Assembly (NCBI GenBank): GCA_947034885.2
Contig: OX344754.2
Span: forward strand, 4,347,001 to 4,411,000
Source of the DNA: Thuidium tamariscinum
Taxonomy: Eukaryota > Streptophyta > Bryopsida > Hypnales > Thuidiaceae
DNA length: 64,000 nt
Reading direction: 5' to 3'
The position numbers and the translations under genes were made by a program. Each line of letters opens with the position of its first letter. Position 1 is the first letter of the stretch. Under the pieces are notes generated by a model, which ran no database searches, was not told the origin of the DNA, and saw only the letters and a program-made list of their open reading frames with translations. Below, one piece after another: positions 28,770 through 39,380 of this stretch.

Positions 28770-29613
28770 GGGTGATTGCAAGAAACACTTGTACTATTTG
28801 TTGCGTTTTGTCACACCTTAGATTCCGATTTTTTTTAGCCATAAATTTTGTGTTTTAGCTTCAAATGATTCAAAATTTATTGGGAAGCTACTCATGGCTA
28901 TTATGTATCTATAATGAATTTTGGAGATTTTTCAAAAATAACTTATTATTTTTAAATAGCCCCAAAAATTTCTCACAATACTTGATTTAGGGGTTTTTAG
29001 CACCATTTACCTCCCCCCAAAACGAATTTTGACCTAAAATTTAGAAAAGATGGTCTCTTAGTATATTTATAGCTACTGTCTAAATGAATTTTCAAAATAG
29101 ACTTATTTTTATGTATTGTAGAAGTCCACAAAAAGAGCTTCACTTTTCATTTTTTTCCAAAGGTATAAAACATTATTTTAGTGAGTTTTTTGGTCAAATC
29201 TCATCTCCGCAAAGTTTTTCCAAATGATGTACTTTTATGTATTTTAACAAAAAATGCAAAATGAAGCTCTCTTTGTAGACTTCTACAACACATTAAAATA
29301 AGTATTTTAAAAATTCATTTAGACAGTAGCTTTAAGTCTACTAGGAGACCATCCTCTCTAAATTTTAGGTCAAAATTCGTTTTTTTTGCAGGTAAATGGT
29401 GCTAAAAACCCCTAAATTAAGTATTGTGAGAAATTTTTGGGGCTATTTAAAAATAATAAATTATTTTTGAAAAATCTCCAAAATTCATTATAGATTTATA
29501 ATAGCTATGAGTAGCTTCCCTACCAATTTTAAGTCATTTGGAGCAAAAAATAAAAAGTTATGGCCAAAAACAAATAAAAAACTAGGGTGTGACAAAAGGC
29601 TTTAAGTGTTTCT
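28770..29613. mobile_element. GGGTSATTGC MITE, copy 1 (foldback)
   Basis: It begins GGGTGATTGCAAGAAACACT and its two halves are inverted copies of each other: GGTGCTAAAAACCCCTAAAT in the second half mirrors GATTTAGGGGTTTTTAGCACC in the first. The right tip is lost after AAGTGTTTCT. Non-coding. Same family as the copies at 32137, 34414, 40575, 42669 and 43599. Confidence 0.7.
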
Positions 29614-29742
29614 AAATTTTTATTTTTTGTATTCTTAGATGAGTGCAATTTTTTTAATAGCATTAGAAGAGGTCACCTTCCTTTCTTTTTAATGCAATGG
29701 GGTTTCCCCATTTGCTAAAAAAAAAAAAAAAAAAAAAAAGGA

Positions 29743-29820
29743 AGAGGTCGCCCCTACCCGAGGTCGCCCCCACCCGAGGTCGCCTCTACCAGAGGTCGCC
29801 CTCTACCCGTAGTCGCCTAT
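29743..29820 (-). repeat. right subterminal GGCGACC repeats
   Basis: About five copies of GAGGTCGCC in a row, the inverse of the cluster at 21660-21935. A poly-A run (29716-29738) lies just before them. Confidence 0.6.
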
Positions 29821-30016
29821 CTTTTTTAGACCCGCATGCGCCTCCCAAATGTAATACGTGGATGCCACATGGCATCCAGGTGGCGTTATTTACTATGTGG
29901 TAAATTTTTAAAAGTCAAAGGTAACTTTGACTCTATTGGACGTCGCGAGGGTAACCACGAGACGTCGTGTGACGTCTGGTTGTCGCGATGTCGCCAGAGA
30001 AAACCCTGAGCTCAAC

Positions 30017-30240
30017 GCATTCAACTTGCAATAGAATCACCAATGCTTGAGCATCACGTTGAAGATTGCCATGTCATCGTTTCTCTACTCAAGGTTGTTT
30101 TGATGGTCGCGATGGCCTAGCTTCATCTTCTGGCCGCCCATGTAGCAATAAAGGACCTAGTAGCAAATGTGGTTGATCCGATAGTTGCGATAAAGGAAAT
30201 TCAAACTCACACTCTGGTTGAGATTCTTCATCTTGGGACT
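30017..30240 (-). pseudogene. unrecognised coding relic, upstream half
   Basis: The minus-strand frame reads SQDEESQPECEFEFPLSQLS, then a Pro/Arg-rich segment with two stops, then AQALVILLQVECVEL up to the hAT target duplication. It runs on at 21475. No family recognised. Confidence 0.4.
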
Positions 30241-30529
30241 TAAAAAACCCCTCCAATTCAACATAGTATAATCTAAATGAACAAAAAAAAATTCAAATCA
30301 AATGTGATAAAATTCTCAAGTGAATCTTTCTCTTTATAGTTGCTTGTAACGGCAAAGAGAAGGCGTCACCTTGAAGCCATCTCAAATGATGTCATCTTAT
30401 TTATTACGTTATAAATGTCAAAATCTATCTAAAGTATATAGATGTACATATTTTTACATAGTGTTTACATTTGCTGCACGAAATCACCATATATGTTGAG
30501 CTTGTGTAGACCTAAAAGTCATGTATGTA

Positions 30530-31195
30530 CTTGTACACTACATCTACCAAGCACCATATCTTCAGTCTCCACTTCGTTGGCTTTCTAGGAAGGTATTGTC
30601 CTACTAGATAATACTTGCCCTTATATGCCATCATGGACTCATCAACCATGACTTCTTGAAAGAGATACTAAGGAACCTAGAATCATTGACGAATCTCCAT
30701 CACCAACCACCGCATCTTCCGCAGCTTATCTATTTCTGCATTGCTAGTGGAGTTCTGCATGTCTATGTCATTTGCAACATGTAGACATCGCGTGATATCT
30801 TCATAACATCTACAAGTCATAATAGTGTTTATACTTGGATAGTACAGTAGCCTGTTGCCTCGATTCCAATAGCACCAGTGGTTGGCTAAACGTTTGATGC
30901 CTATCAATAAATTGACGGCAATGAAGGCCTTCAATTCGGATATCTCGAGTGCCTACCACCAGGATCCTCTTGTCAACCGTTACATGTGCCCACGCACATG
31001 GCTCACATATCAGTTGGTATCTTCATAGATGCGTTGTAAAGTGCGATCACTCCAGAATCTCATGAAGAGAGCCACTTTCATGGGCATCCTCAAAATAGGA
31101 AAAATAGGCCCACCTGTAGGGCCATTGAAGGAAGCAGCATTCGATAGATACAAAGCAGTGTCCGTCGTCCAAGTTCCCTCCATATAATCTGCCAT
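30530..31195 (-). pseudogene. piggyBac transposase, N-terminal and first catalytic part
   Basis: The minus-strand frame contains, in order, FMRFWSDRTLQRIYEDTN, LKAFIAVNLLIGIKRL followed by YWNRG, and VDESMMAYKGKYYLVGQYL followed by RKPTKWRLKIWCLVD. These match the piggyBac DDE family (pattern: F....i..iv.eTN.ya; E.kaFigv.l.mGi..lp....YW; iDEsm..fkGr...kqYmp.KP.kwG.K.w.l.d). The Asp of VDESM (plus strand about 30635-30642) is the first catalytic residue. The frame holds stop codons between YEDTN and LKAFIA. The glycine of KWG is arginine. The rest of the enzyme is interrupted; the C-terminal piece is at 19159-19575. Confidence 0.85.
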
Positions 31196-31800
31196 AAATT
31201 GAAGACGAGCAACCGCAATCGACTAGTGCCGAGGCCATTGGCTACTAAAATCTTGTCTCGTTGATTTGTCAATGCCTGAAGCTCTTGGCTGCATACTCTG
31301 ATTGCACCAAGGCATTGCCATGTCTACATCATGCGTTTGCCGACTATTGTAAGTGAGCACAGGTTTACTCAAATTTTGCCAACTCCCCAACACTTGCGTA
31401 CTATAAGAATGAAGGGACGTAGTGGCAATGATTGACGACATATGCAGCATGCGCACTACCAACCTCGGCACTACTGTAGGCACCACAATATTAGTCTACA
31501 CATCTGCCTGCACATGCGGTAGCTAGTCTACAACAACCACATCGTCATAAATATATTCGTCACACATGTCTTTAGTAGAAGCTACTAACATCATCGGAGA
31601 CAAAGAGGAATTTTCGGCCGGTAGACAAGCATTTCCTCCAGCTATCACATCTCCTGTCCTAACCGGTGTTTGTGTCCAGATCGTTCCTTTCTAAGGCCTA
31701 CTATAGGGGACGCCTGCTGACACACTTGCAGTACCTTGTACCAATGATTGAGGTTGAAGCCCATCAGAAATAACGTAATGCCCACCTTTGTATGCCAGCA
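31196..31800 (-). pseudogene. region upstream of the transposase core
   Basis: Minus-strand frames at 31090-31486 have a composition like coding DNA but no domain. They could be the poorly conserved, disordered N-terminus of the transposase. The three overlapping frames cannot be ranked. Confidence 0.35.
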
Positions 31801-32136
31801 CAGACAGCAAGTTCCGTCACCGATCTGTGAAAGAGTCGTTCAGAATAAGACAAAACAAATGTTCAAAGTCTACTGCACTCATGAGGCAATCTCTGTTACT
31901 GTCTCCGTTTAATGCATCTTGGTGCTCCGCCTCTTCTTCTCTGTCGATGGCATTGTATGAAGATGGGGGACGCTCCATCAAAAAGCCTTTGTTGGGATTG
32001 TCAAAAGCCATCGCACTCGTACTACATTCATGAATCGACTCATCATACTTGGCGAAGTCGTACCAAGACTCCCATGAGTCCTCATTAGTTGCTTCAATGT
32101 CAGGTGCTAGCGGACTTGGGGCTTGAAGACGGCATG

Positions 32137-32862
32137 GGGTGAATGCAAGAAACACTTGTACTATTTTTTGTCACAACCTAAGTGCTAATCTATTTTTTGG
32201 CCATAACTTTTGCATTTTTGCTTGAAATGATTCAAGATTTGTAGAAAAGGTACTCATGACTATCATACACCTTATATAATTTTTTCCATAATTTTCAAAA
32301 ATAATTTAATACTAAAATAGTACTCATGATTAAATGTCACAAATGATAATTTGGAGGTTTTTAGTACTAAGGAGTACCTTTTTCTAAATGATTTTGAGAT
32401 GAAATTTAGATGAGATGGTCTTCAAGTATATTTACATCTCTCTACATGAGGTATTTTGAAAAAAGTTATTTTGGAAGTCTACAAAGTGAGCTTCTTTCTG
32501 CTTGAATTTTGAAACATATAAAATATTATTTTAGTGGGTTTTTTGGTGAATGACCATTTCCATAGAGTTGTTGCAAATGGACAATTATTATTTTTTGTAT
32601 TTACTTATTTTTACTATTTTTTCCGAATTAAAACATAAAGGTTTGTATTTTCTTGAGGTTTGGCGCTTTTTAAGTTCTCCTACTTAGAGAATTTTTCTAT
32701 CAATTTCCTTTGGTGAAAAACTTCATCTTAGAGGTGTATACATTATTCAAATTATTCAAATTTTTTTAAAATTAATTTTCTAATTTTAAAGTACTCTAGA
32801 AAAAGTCATGAGTATTGTAGTAAAATGCAACAAATAGGACATGTGTTTCTTACATTCATCCC
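32137..32862. mobile_element. GGGTSATTGC MITE, copy 2
   Basis: Starts GGGTGAATGCAAGAAACACT and ends TTCTTACATTCATCCC. The flanking duplication is ATG (3 bp), or CATG (4 bp) if the last C is counted as host DNA. 726 bases, non-coding. Its second half resembles the inverted first part of the copies at 40575 and 43599. Confidence 0.75.
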
Positions 32863-33030
32863 ATGACTCACAATATGTAGATGTCAATTGCCTTCTTCCA
32901 TGCACATCCTCGGAGAGCAAGTGCACTTCAAAAATCTGTGGCGTCCATTCTGCTATTATAGGCCCCGTAGAAGCATTGGCGTTGTCTGCATGAAAAAATA
33001 GAACCGGGTCTAGTTCACGAGGCAAGTATA

Positions 33031-33105
33031 CACTATAACAAAAAGGGTAAAAAAAACCACACTCAAAATTGAGTGCGGTTTTTTTTACCACTTTTTGTTA
33101 TAGTG
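33031..33105. mobile_element. CACTA-type hairpin MITE, 75 bp
   Basis: Nearly perfect palindrome: CACTATAACAAAAAGGGTAA at one end and, read inward, CACTATAACAAAAAGTGGTA at the other, closing on CTCAAAATTGAG. Flanked by the 3-bp duplication ATA (33028-33030, 33106-33108). CACTA tips plus 3-bp duplications define the CACTA superfamily. It sits inside a minus-strand coding relic. Confidence 0.8.
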
Positions 33106-34413
33106 ATACCTCTCTACCATCATCTAACATGACCACAAAAATGATCTCATTTCTACCGGCATGAACATAAATATGAATAGCCAATCCAAGCACCCATTGC
33201 ACGCCATGGGCAGACATGTGCATAGATAGGTGACTGTGAGCAATGTTTATGTGCTTGTCATTTGCAGAGTCGACGGAAATGTGTCTTGTCAAGAACGTCA
33301 ACGGCAGCCGAACAGGTGTGGGTGCGTCAAAGGACAGCGATACATGAAGGTCTAGACATGCAGCTACGTGCCATCGGTCACCCCTCTAAGGAAGAATGCA
33401 TCTAATCCCATTCATAGTGCACTGCAGATCTAGTGGACTATGCTACATAGGCGACGCTCCATGCTCGCCTAAGTTGGTTTTCTTCCATAGTAGAGAAGAC
33501 GGTGGACTGTAGGCGATCATCTCCCTGTGTTCAATTCTTGCGGCTTCATTGAACGTAGGCGGGTCATCGTCCCTTGCTGAGTCACAGTTGATACTATCAT
33601 CAGGTCCATCATGTTGAATGTGGCATCTTACTGCAGATCGGGTCACTAATCGCGTTCTATAAGGAGACTACGGTAGAACTATTGATTTCAGCTTCTTCAG
33701 GGACATATTGATGGTGTTCACAAAAAAAACCCAAATGCCATGAGCACCCCACAGTTGGAGGTGCAGATAGTTACTTGCTTCATAGAGCCTATGCAACACA
33801 CACGCTATAAAGGCATTGAGCGGAAGGGATGTCTAGCCACAACAACATCCACAAGGCATGATTGACGTCTTCAAAGAATCCGGCAGGGTGTTCCTCAAGT
33901 AGGCGCTCCCGCCACTCAAGGATGTGCGCACAGTGGTGTTGAAAAAGGAACGTCAAGTTGCAAGGACTATCTTACTTCTTCACTTCACGCTTCATTCATC
34001 TTCTTAGTAACTGCCTTTTGTTCAAAAGAGACAGAATCTGACGAGTTTGCGATTGGGATGCATCGACAAAAGAAGTCCACTTACAAATAGTTTCTCGTAT
34101 CAGTGGAAGGTTCGGTTCATGCTCGTCATGGGAAGGGCAGATGGCGGCCATGTGAGGACCGCAACATGATCATGAAGTTAGCATACAGTGACCTCGCAAT
34201 GCCATTGCGACAGAAGTTGTTCGCACCAATGACGCGAGTGTGACACTTGCAGAAGTAATTATTGACACCGTGGAAATAGGGCGCACTTTCGAAGATATAC
34301 AAACGTCCTCCAAAATTCTAGTTTGTGTATGCGATGTAAAATAGAGGCAACACTATCGGACTACGCAAGCATGAATTACTGAGTGACTAAAGCAATACTG
34401 TCGAAAAACTACT

Positions 34414-35503
34414 GGGTGAATGCAAGAAATACTTGTACTATTTGTTGCATTTCGTTACACCCTAGTTTTTTATTTTTATTTTAGCTGTAACTTTTGTGTT
34501 TTAGCTCCAAATGACTCAAAATTTATAGGAAAGCTACTCATAGCTATTATGTATCTATAATGAATTTTGGATATTTTTCAAAAATAATTTATTATTTTTA
34601 AATAGCCCCAAAAATTTCTCACAATACTCAATTTAGGGGTTTTTAGCACCATTTATCTCCAAAAAAAACGAATTTTGACCTAAAATTTAGAGATCATGGT
34701 CTCTTAGTAGACTTATACCTACTATCTAAAGGAATTCTAAAAATACTTATTTTTAAGTATTGTAGAAGTCCACAAAGAGAGCTTCATTCTACATTTTTTT
34801 CCAAAGGTATAAAACATTATTTTGGTGAGTTTTTTGGTCAAATCTCATCACCAAAAAGTTTTTTCAAGTTTTTTATTTTTATGTATTTTTCAAAAAATTA
34901 ATCCTATTTTTAACAAATAAAAATGTCACAAGTTGTATTTTCTTCATCGTAACTTTGGATATAGAATTCTCATAGAATTTCGGTGAAGAAAATACAACCT
35001 GTGACATTTTTATTTTTTTTAAATAGGATTATTTTTTTTTAAAATACATAAAAATATGAAACTTGAAAAAACTTTTTGGTGATGAGATTTGACCAAAAAA
35101 CTCACCAAAATAATGTTTTATACCTTTGGAAAAAAATGTAGAATGAAGCTCTCTTTGTGGACTTCTACAACACTTAAAAATAAGTGTTTTTAGAATTCCT
35201 TTGGATAGTAGGTATAAGTCTACTAAGAGACCATGTTCTCCAAATTTTAAGTCAAAATTCGTTTTTTTGGAGATAAATGGTGCTAAAAAACCCTAAATTG
35301 AGTATTGTGAGAAATTTTGAGGGCTATTTAAAATAATAAATTATTTTAAAAAATATTCAAAATTCATTATAGATACATAATAGCTATGAGTAACCTTCCT
35401 ATAAATTTTGAGTCATTTGGAGCTAAAACACAAAAGTTATGGCTAAATAAATAAAAGAAACTAGGGTGTGCCAAAAGGCTTTAAGTGTTTCTTGCATTCA
35501 CCC
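34414..35503. mobile_element. GGGTSATTGC MITE, copy 3, giant hairpin
   Basis: Two arms of about 530 bases (34414-34947, 34983-35503) are inverted copies around a 35-base loop. The tips are GGGTGAATGCAAGAAA; the flanks TACT and TATT form an imperfect 4-bp duplication. Arm identity by eye is above 90%, so transcription through it would give a long double-stranded RNA. Confidence 0.85.
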
Positions 35504-36220
35504 TATTGAGATATACTACTTACTACTATTGTAGTGGATATTGGACAACTTGCAGCTGAAGACATCATAAAAATACGGATGATAGCAGTGTCTAACAAAA
35601 ACGCTAAAAAAGAACAAAGTTGAGGACATGAAGTATGGACTACCAAAATCAACAATGTCTGTGTCTCCTTTGAAAATTACGGTGCCTGTTTGGACTAAGT
35701 GAAAATGAAAGCTTGCAAACTGAAATGACAATGTTGGAGAAACTTGACTAGTTGTTTCATTATAAAGTAGACATCATGAAATGAAGACAGCGCATGTACG
35801 TAGACAACAGAATCTTAGTGAAGGAATTACTAGTATAGAAGAGCAGAGAGAATTCATTTTTGGAATACAAAGAGAAAGCTAATAACTAAGGTGAATTGCT
35901 GCATTGGGAAGAATTGCTTCTTATTCTTCAGTCTTGAGTGCTCAACAAGGAGTGTATTGCAAAAATCTTCACTACAAAAGACAAACAATAATTGTTTGCA
36001 AATTAAAAAACTGAGGTGCATTAATGCAAAGTGTAGTACATGGTACTAGTTCGTAGGCTCAAGCCATCTATGCTTCACAAACAACGCTCCATGAGTTCTT
36101 GTATTGTAATTTTCAAAGTAGGTAAATTCCATTTACAATGTCAGTTGCGCCTTCCAATGAGTTACTTCACAGAAGTTGAAGCTACAATAGTAGAGTTTGT
36201 AGTAGTTTGGCATGTCTTTG

Positions 36221-36419
36221 CACATAGTATGCAAAGTCAATGTATTCAAGAGGTACATCATTCCATTCATGATACAGGTGGCAAGAAACAATATTGTCTA
36301 CTTTTTGTATGCCGTGTGCTTAGGAATGTGAGGAAGGAGGCTGTATTCTGCCTTATTGGCTACTCTTCTTTAGCAATTCTGATGTACAGTATATTCTAAT
36401 GTATTTCCATTTGCACAGC
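36221..36419 (+). repeat. direct repeat, first copy
   Basis: About 200 bases (from CACATAGTATGCAA to TATTTCC) recur at 37237-37432 at roughly 80% identity. Both contain a matching open frame (GYSS near the end), but no domain is recognisable. It lies just inside the right end of the piggyBac element. Confidence 0.6.
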
Positions 36420-36889
36420 ATATCCTAATATATTTCCATCTGGTGGAATTTCTCCCAATTTGCGACTGAGGAGCTTCAACGTGAGTCTTGTATTTCTTCC
36501 CAAAGCCACTGATTCAAAGATTTTGGAATTTGATCAACAGTTGCCAACAGCAGTGCTACATCGTGAGCTATTGATCCAATTTACAATTCTAATTTTTTTT
36601 TTGAATTTAGGAATTTTTGCCTTTTGTCACAATTTGTGGCTCAATCAGTTCCTTCTAATGCTTGTCACCCTTCTCATATTTTCAAATTTCTCAGAACGTG
36701 ATTGTAGATTGAAATTATTTTGCAACCTGTTCGTCACTGAAGCACATTATTGAACTCCTCCAATTCCGAAATCTCTCACAATTGCACAAACAGTTGTGCT
36801 CCGATCCCTGGATAGATGATTAATACAGAAATTCCAATCCTGTGAATCACTCACATGTTCATACAAAATGCAGCAACAAAAAGTGCTAC

Positions 36890-37075
36890 ATCTGGGGGTC
36901 CAAAGTGTCTCAATTGGAGCCCCAAGTGCTACACCTAAGGGCCCCAAGTGTCTCTATTGGGGTTGTAAGTGCTACACCTAGAAGCCCTGAGTGTCTCAAT
37001 TGGGGGCCTCAAGTGTCTCAACTAGAGCCTTGGGTACCTAAATTTTGACCCCTAGTACTATACTTGGGCCCCCCC
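36890..37075. repeat. degenerate minisatellite
   Basis: Units of roughly 20-40 bases alternate GTGTCTCAATTGGGG, GCCCCAAGTG and CTACACCTA words. GC content is higher than the surroundings. No coding role. Confidence 0.7.
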
Positions 37076-37236
37076 AATGCCTCCTTTTAGATTTCCCCTT
37101 GTAAAGCCAAAAATTAAAGATGCTTCTATATCATACTTATCTAAATAAGGTTTGATATATGAATTTTCTAAAACATGCATTTGGTGGACGTTGGTGGAAT
37201 ATCCCTCTATTCTTATGGAAACACAATCCAGTAGAG

Positions 37237-37432
37237 CACATAGTTTGCAACGTCAATCTATCCAAAAGGTATGCCATTCCATTCATGACATAAGCGGCAA
37301 TAAGCAATGTTGCCTATTTCTTGTATGCTGTGTGCCTAGAAATGTGAGGAATGAGGTTGTCTTTTGCCTTGCTGGCTACTCTTCTTCAACAATTCCGATG
37401 CACAACATATTCTAATATATTTCCATCCGCAC
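37237..37432 (+). repeat. direct repeat, second copy
   Basis: Second copy of the repeat at 36221-36419. The approximately 1-kb interval between them contains the minisatellite. Confidence 0.6.
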
Positions 37433-37726
37433 AACCACTATAGTCAAACATGTTGGCAACAGCAAGTGGACCAACGCGAAGAAATCCTCCTCTGCCTACG
37501 ACTTTTGCAAAGTTTTGGAATAGGTTGCCTTGATGTGGCTCCTACCTATAGTCTCACCTGGAATTTTGACAAATCCCTATGACCTTGGCACTTTTGATTT
37601 TACAGAAAAATACTGACATCATATTAGAAGAAGCAATGCTCCATCTCTAGTTCAGAAGTCATATTCCTCCCTCCACGAAAATGAGTGGATGAAAAAATGA
37701 CTCTAGCTTCGAGTTACAGTAGTTGT

Positions 37727-37774
37727 CTTTTGTTCATCATCCAAAAAGTGGACGCTAGCCCAATAAAGGGTTAA
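37727..37774 (-). repeat. right end of piggyBac element (TTAA + internal repeat)
   Basis: Read inward on the minus strand: TTAA, CCCTTTATTG, a 17-base spacer, then TGGATGATGAACA (plus-strand 37731-37743). It mirrors the left end at the same spacing. Confidence 0.7.
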
Positions 37775-37889
37775 TGACCAAATTCATTAAATTCTGATAA
37801 ATGATATATCTGTACAATGCTATAAGCGAAAATGCGCAAAAATTCGAAAAAGGATTGAGACCTTTCAAGGTTAAAAGGTGCATTGATAG

Positions 37890-38210
37890 AAATGATGGGA
37901 ATTTTCATAATTTTATCTCTTGAACTAAAAGTCCTATGAATTTTGGGAGGTTGCCGGGCCCATGTCCAATATTTAGACTCTTCCAATTCCAATCATTCTA
38001 AAATTATTTTCCCACTCATTGCTTCTTCCTTTTTCACTCACTTATATATCATTAAACTATTGGTCCAAACCTTGAAAAGGGACCAAAATATGCATTCCAA
38101 GGAGAAAATAAAATTTGTTCCAATCTAGGTTATAAATATGGCACCCTATTGATTGTTAATGGGACAATGGTTAGTATGGGGTGCCTCTATTATAGTAAGA
38201 TTACTATGCC
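37890..38210. repeat. dispersed repeat, inverted copy of 2490-2900
   Basis: It shares the landmarks listed for 2490-2900, in inverted order. It lies immediately outside the right TTAA end of the piggyBac element. Confidence 0.5.
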
Positions 38211-39380
38211 TAAATGTGTCGAAATAAGCAATTGAGCATTATTTCTATTATTAAATCACCTTATTTTATTGTTGGATCTTATTAGAAGTCAAAAGAGGAT
38301 TATAGATTTTCTTCTCATTCATTTTTCGGACATCATCATATAATAAATTATAAATTTTCAACATGCTAAACATAAATATATCTAAATTCAACCCTACACT
38401 ATTATAAACAAGGGATGCACATTTTAGGCAAGAATTTGTAGGTATTAGTTATCACAATTAAATGTAGTTACCTTATATAGAGAGTGAAGGAAGTTTTAAA
38501 TAAACATTTCAACAAATGAAACAACTAGTTTTTTAAGAATCTACTACAATCATATCTTCATCTAAGATGTAGATGTGGTTGCCAATATTGGTGATAAATT
38601 GCAGAAAAATGACTAATTGACTTGAATGAATAACAAATTTTCTTCTAAATAACAAATTATGAATATTTTCTTTGTTCAAGGGATCAATTTTCTAAATTAT
38701 CTCCAGACACTATACTCATAATCAAACCATAAATGTTCAAATTGCTAAAAATAGTTGCATTCAAAAGTGACCTAGAGTTTCTCTCATGAATAGATGCAAT
38801 ATATTTTAACTAGAATTATGAACATAAATATAGATTCTTGAAAGAAAAGGGCAATAATTAGATGTAGTTACCTTGAATAAATCCATATACTACATATTCA
38901 TGTTCATTATTAATCCCATTATTAATATGGATATGTCTTGGTATAGAATATACTTCCAAGAGGATGCAACAAAATCACCCCCCAAAAGCCACATTTTGCT
39001 ATTGTGCCTAGTTTTTTTTATTATGATTAAATTGGTCAAATTTTCATACCATCACAAAGTTAGAATCTACGGATTGTCAATGAGTATCATGTGGTTATTG
39101 TTATTTCATGCCTTCATGGGGGTGCATGTTAATTTTGAATTTATTACATTCTTATAATGTTGACAATTACTGCAAAGAATTGGCACTACTTTGTTATCAA
39201 TACTAACTACACAACTTCTATACATTAATCATAAGTGGGCAAAAGATACAAATAATGCACAAAAATTTATTATCTTTGTCATGTATTTTGTAGCGTACAT
39301 TGTAGTACATGGAAAATCTATGACAATAATGTTATTTTTGTTTTAATTTCTTTTTAAATATTTTCAAAATTTTATAATTC
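38211..39380. other. AT-rich intergenic DNA, no gene seen
   Basis: No frame with a recognisable motif (longest 94 codons at 38873-39157). No repeat ends found. Confidence 0.5.

Larger units (their letters stand above)
21484..30008. mobile_element. hAT-type DNA transposon, 8.5 kb, non-autonomous
   Basis: The ends are inverted: CAGGGTTTTCTTGTCGGACA on the left, and the right end read inward is CAGGGTTTTCTCTGGCGACA. They are flanked by an exact 8-bp duplication, AGCTCAAC (21476-21483 and 30009-30016). CAGGG-type tips with 8-bp duplications define the hAT superfamily. Clusters of GGCGACC words lie just inside both ends in mirrored orientation, like the subterminal transposase-binding repeats of hAT elements. 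No frame inside encodes a hAT dimerisation or RNase-H domain, so it must have moved in trans. It holds a tandem array, a 162-bp repeat block, a CTCAGGAGGG-type element and a MITE. It interrupts a coding relic of the piggyBac element. Confidence 0.85.
31800..34380 (-). pseudogene. unrecognised accessory coding relic in the piggyBac element
   Basis: A run of minus-strand, protein-like frames with balanced base composition: 33098-33301 (GVQWVLGLAIHIYVHAGRNE), 32865-33091 (LPRELDPVLFFHADNANAS) and 31817-32132 (DSWESWYDFAKYDESIHE). A further coding-like patch near 33790-33960 reads CAHILEWRERLLEEHPAGFF. Two small transposons cut the run: a 75-bp hairpin at 33031 and a MITE at 32137. At the latter, the frame on one side continues in phase on the other once the insert and its duplication are disregarded. 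I do not recognise the protein. It may be a second gene of the piggyBac element or captured host DNA. Confidence 0.4.
17777..37774 (-). mobile_element. piggyBac-superfamily element, 20 kb with nested inserts
   Basis: Both ends are TTAA followed inward by CCCT (TTAA 17777-17780; TTAA 37771-37774). In each, the 13-mer TGGATGATGAACA begins exactly 27 bases inside the TTAA, in inverted orientation (17808-17820 and 37731-37743). TTAA target sites, CCC-type tips and internal inverted repeats are hallmarks of piggyBac elements. Between the ends, on the minus strand, lie two pieces of a piggyBac DDE transposase (30530-31195 and 19159-19575). The length is inflated by later insertions: an 8.5-kb hAT-type element, two MITEs (0.73 and 1.09 kb), a 75-bp CACTA-like hairpin and probably a further insert at 19.6-21.3 kb. 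The core would be near 8 kb, larger than usual for the superfamily, and includes unrecognised coding relics at 31.8-34.4 kb. The element is dead: its transposase holds several in-frame stops. Confidence 0.7.
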
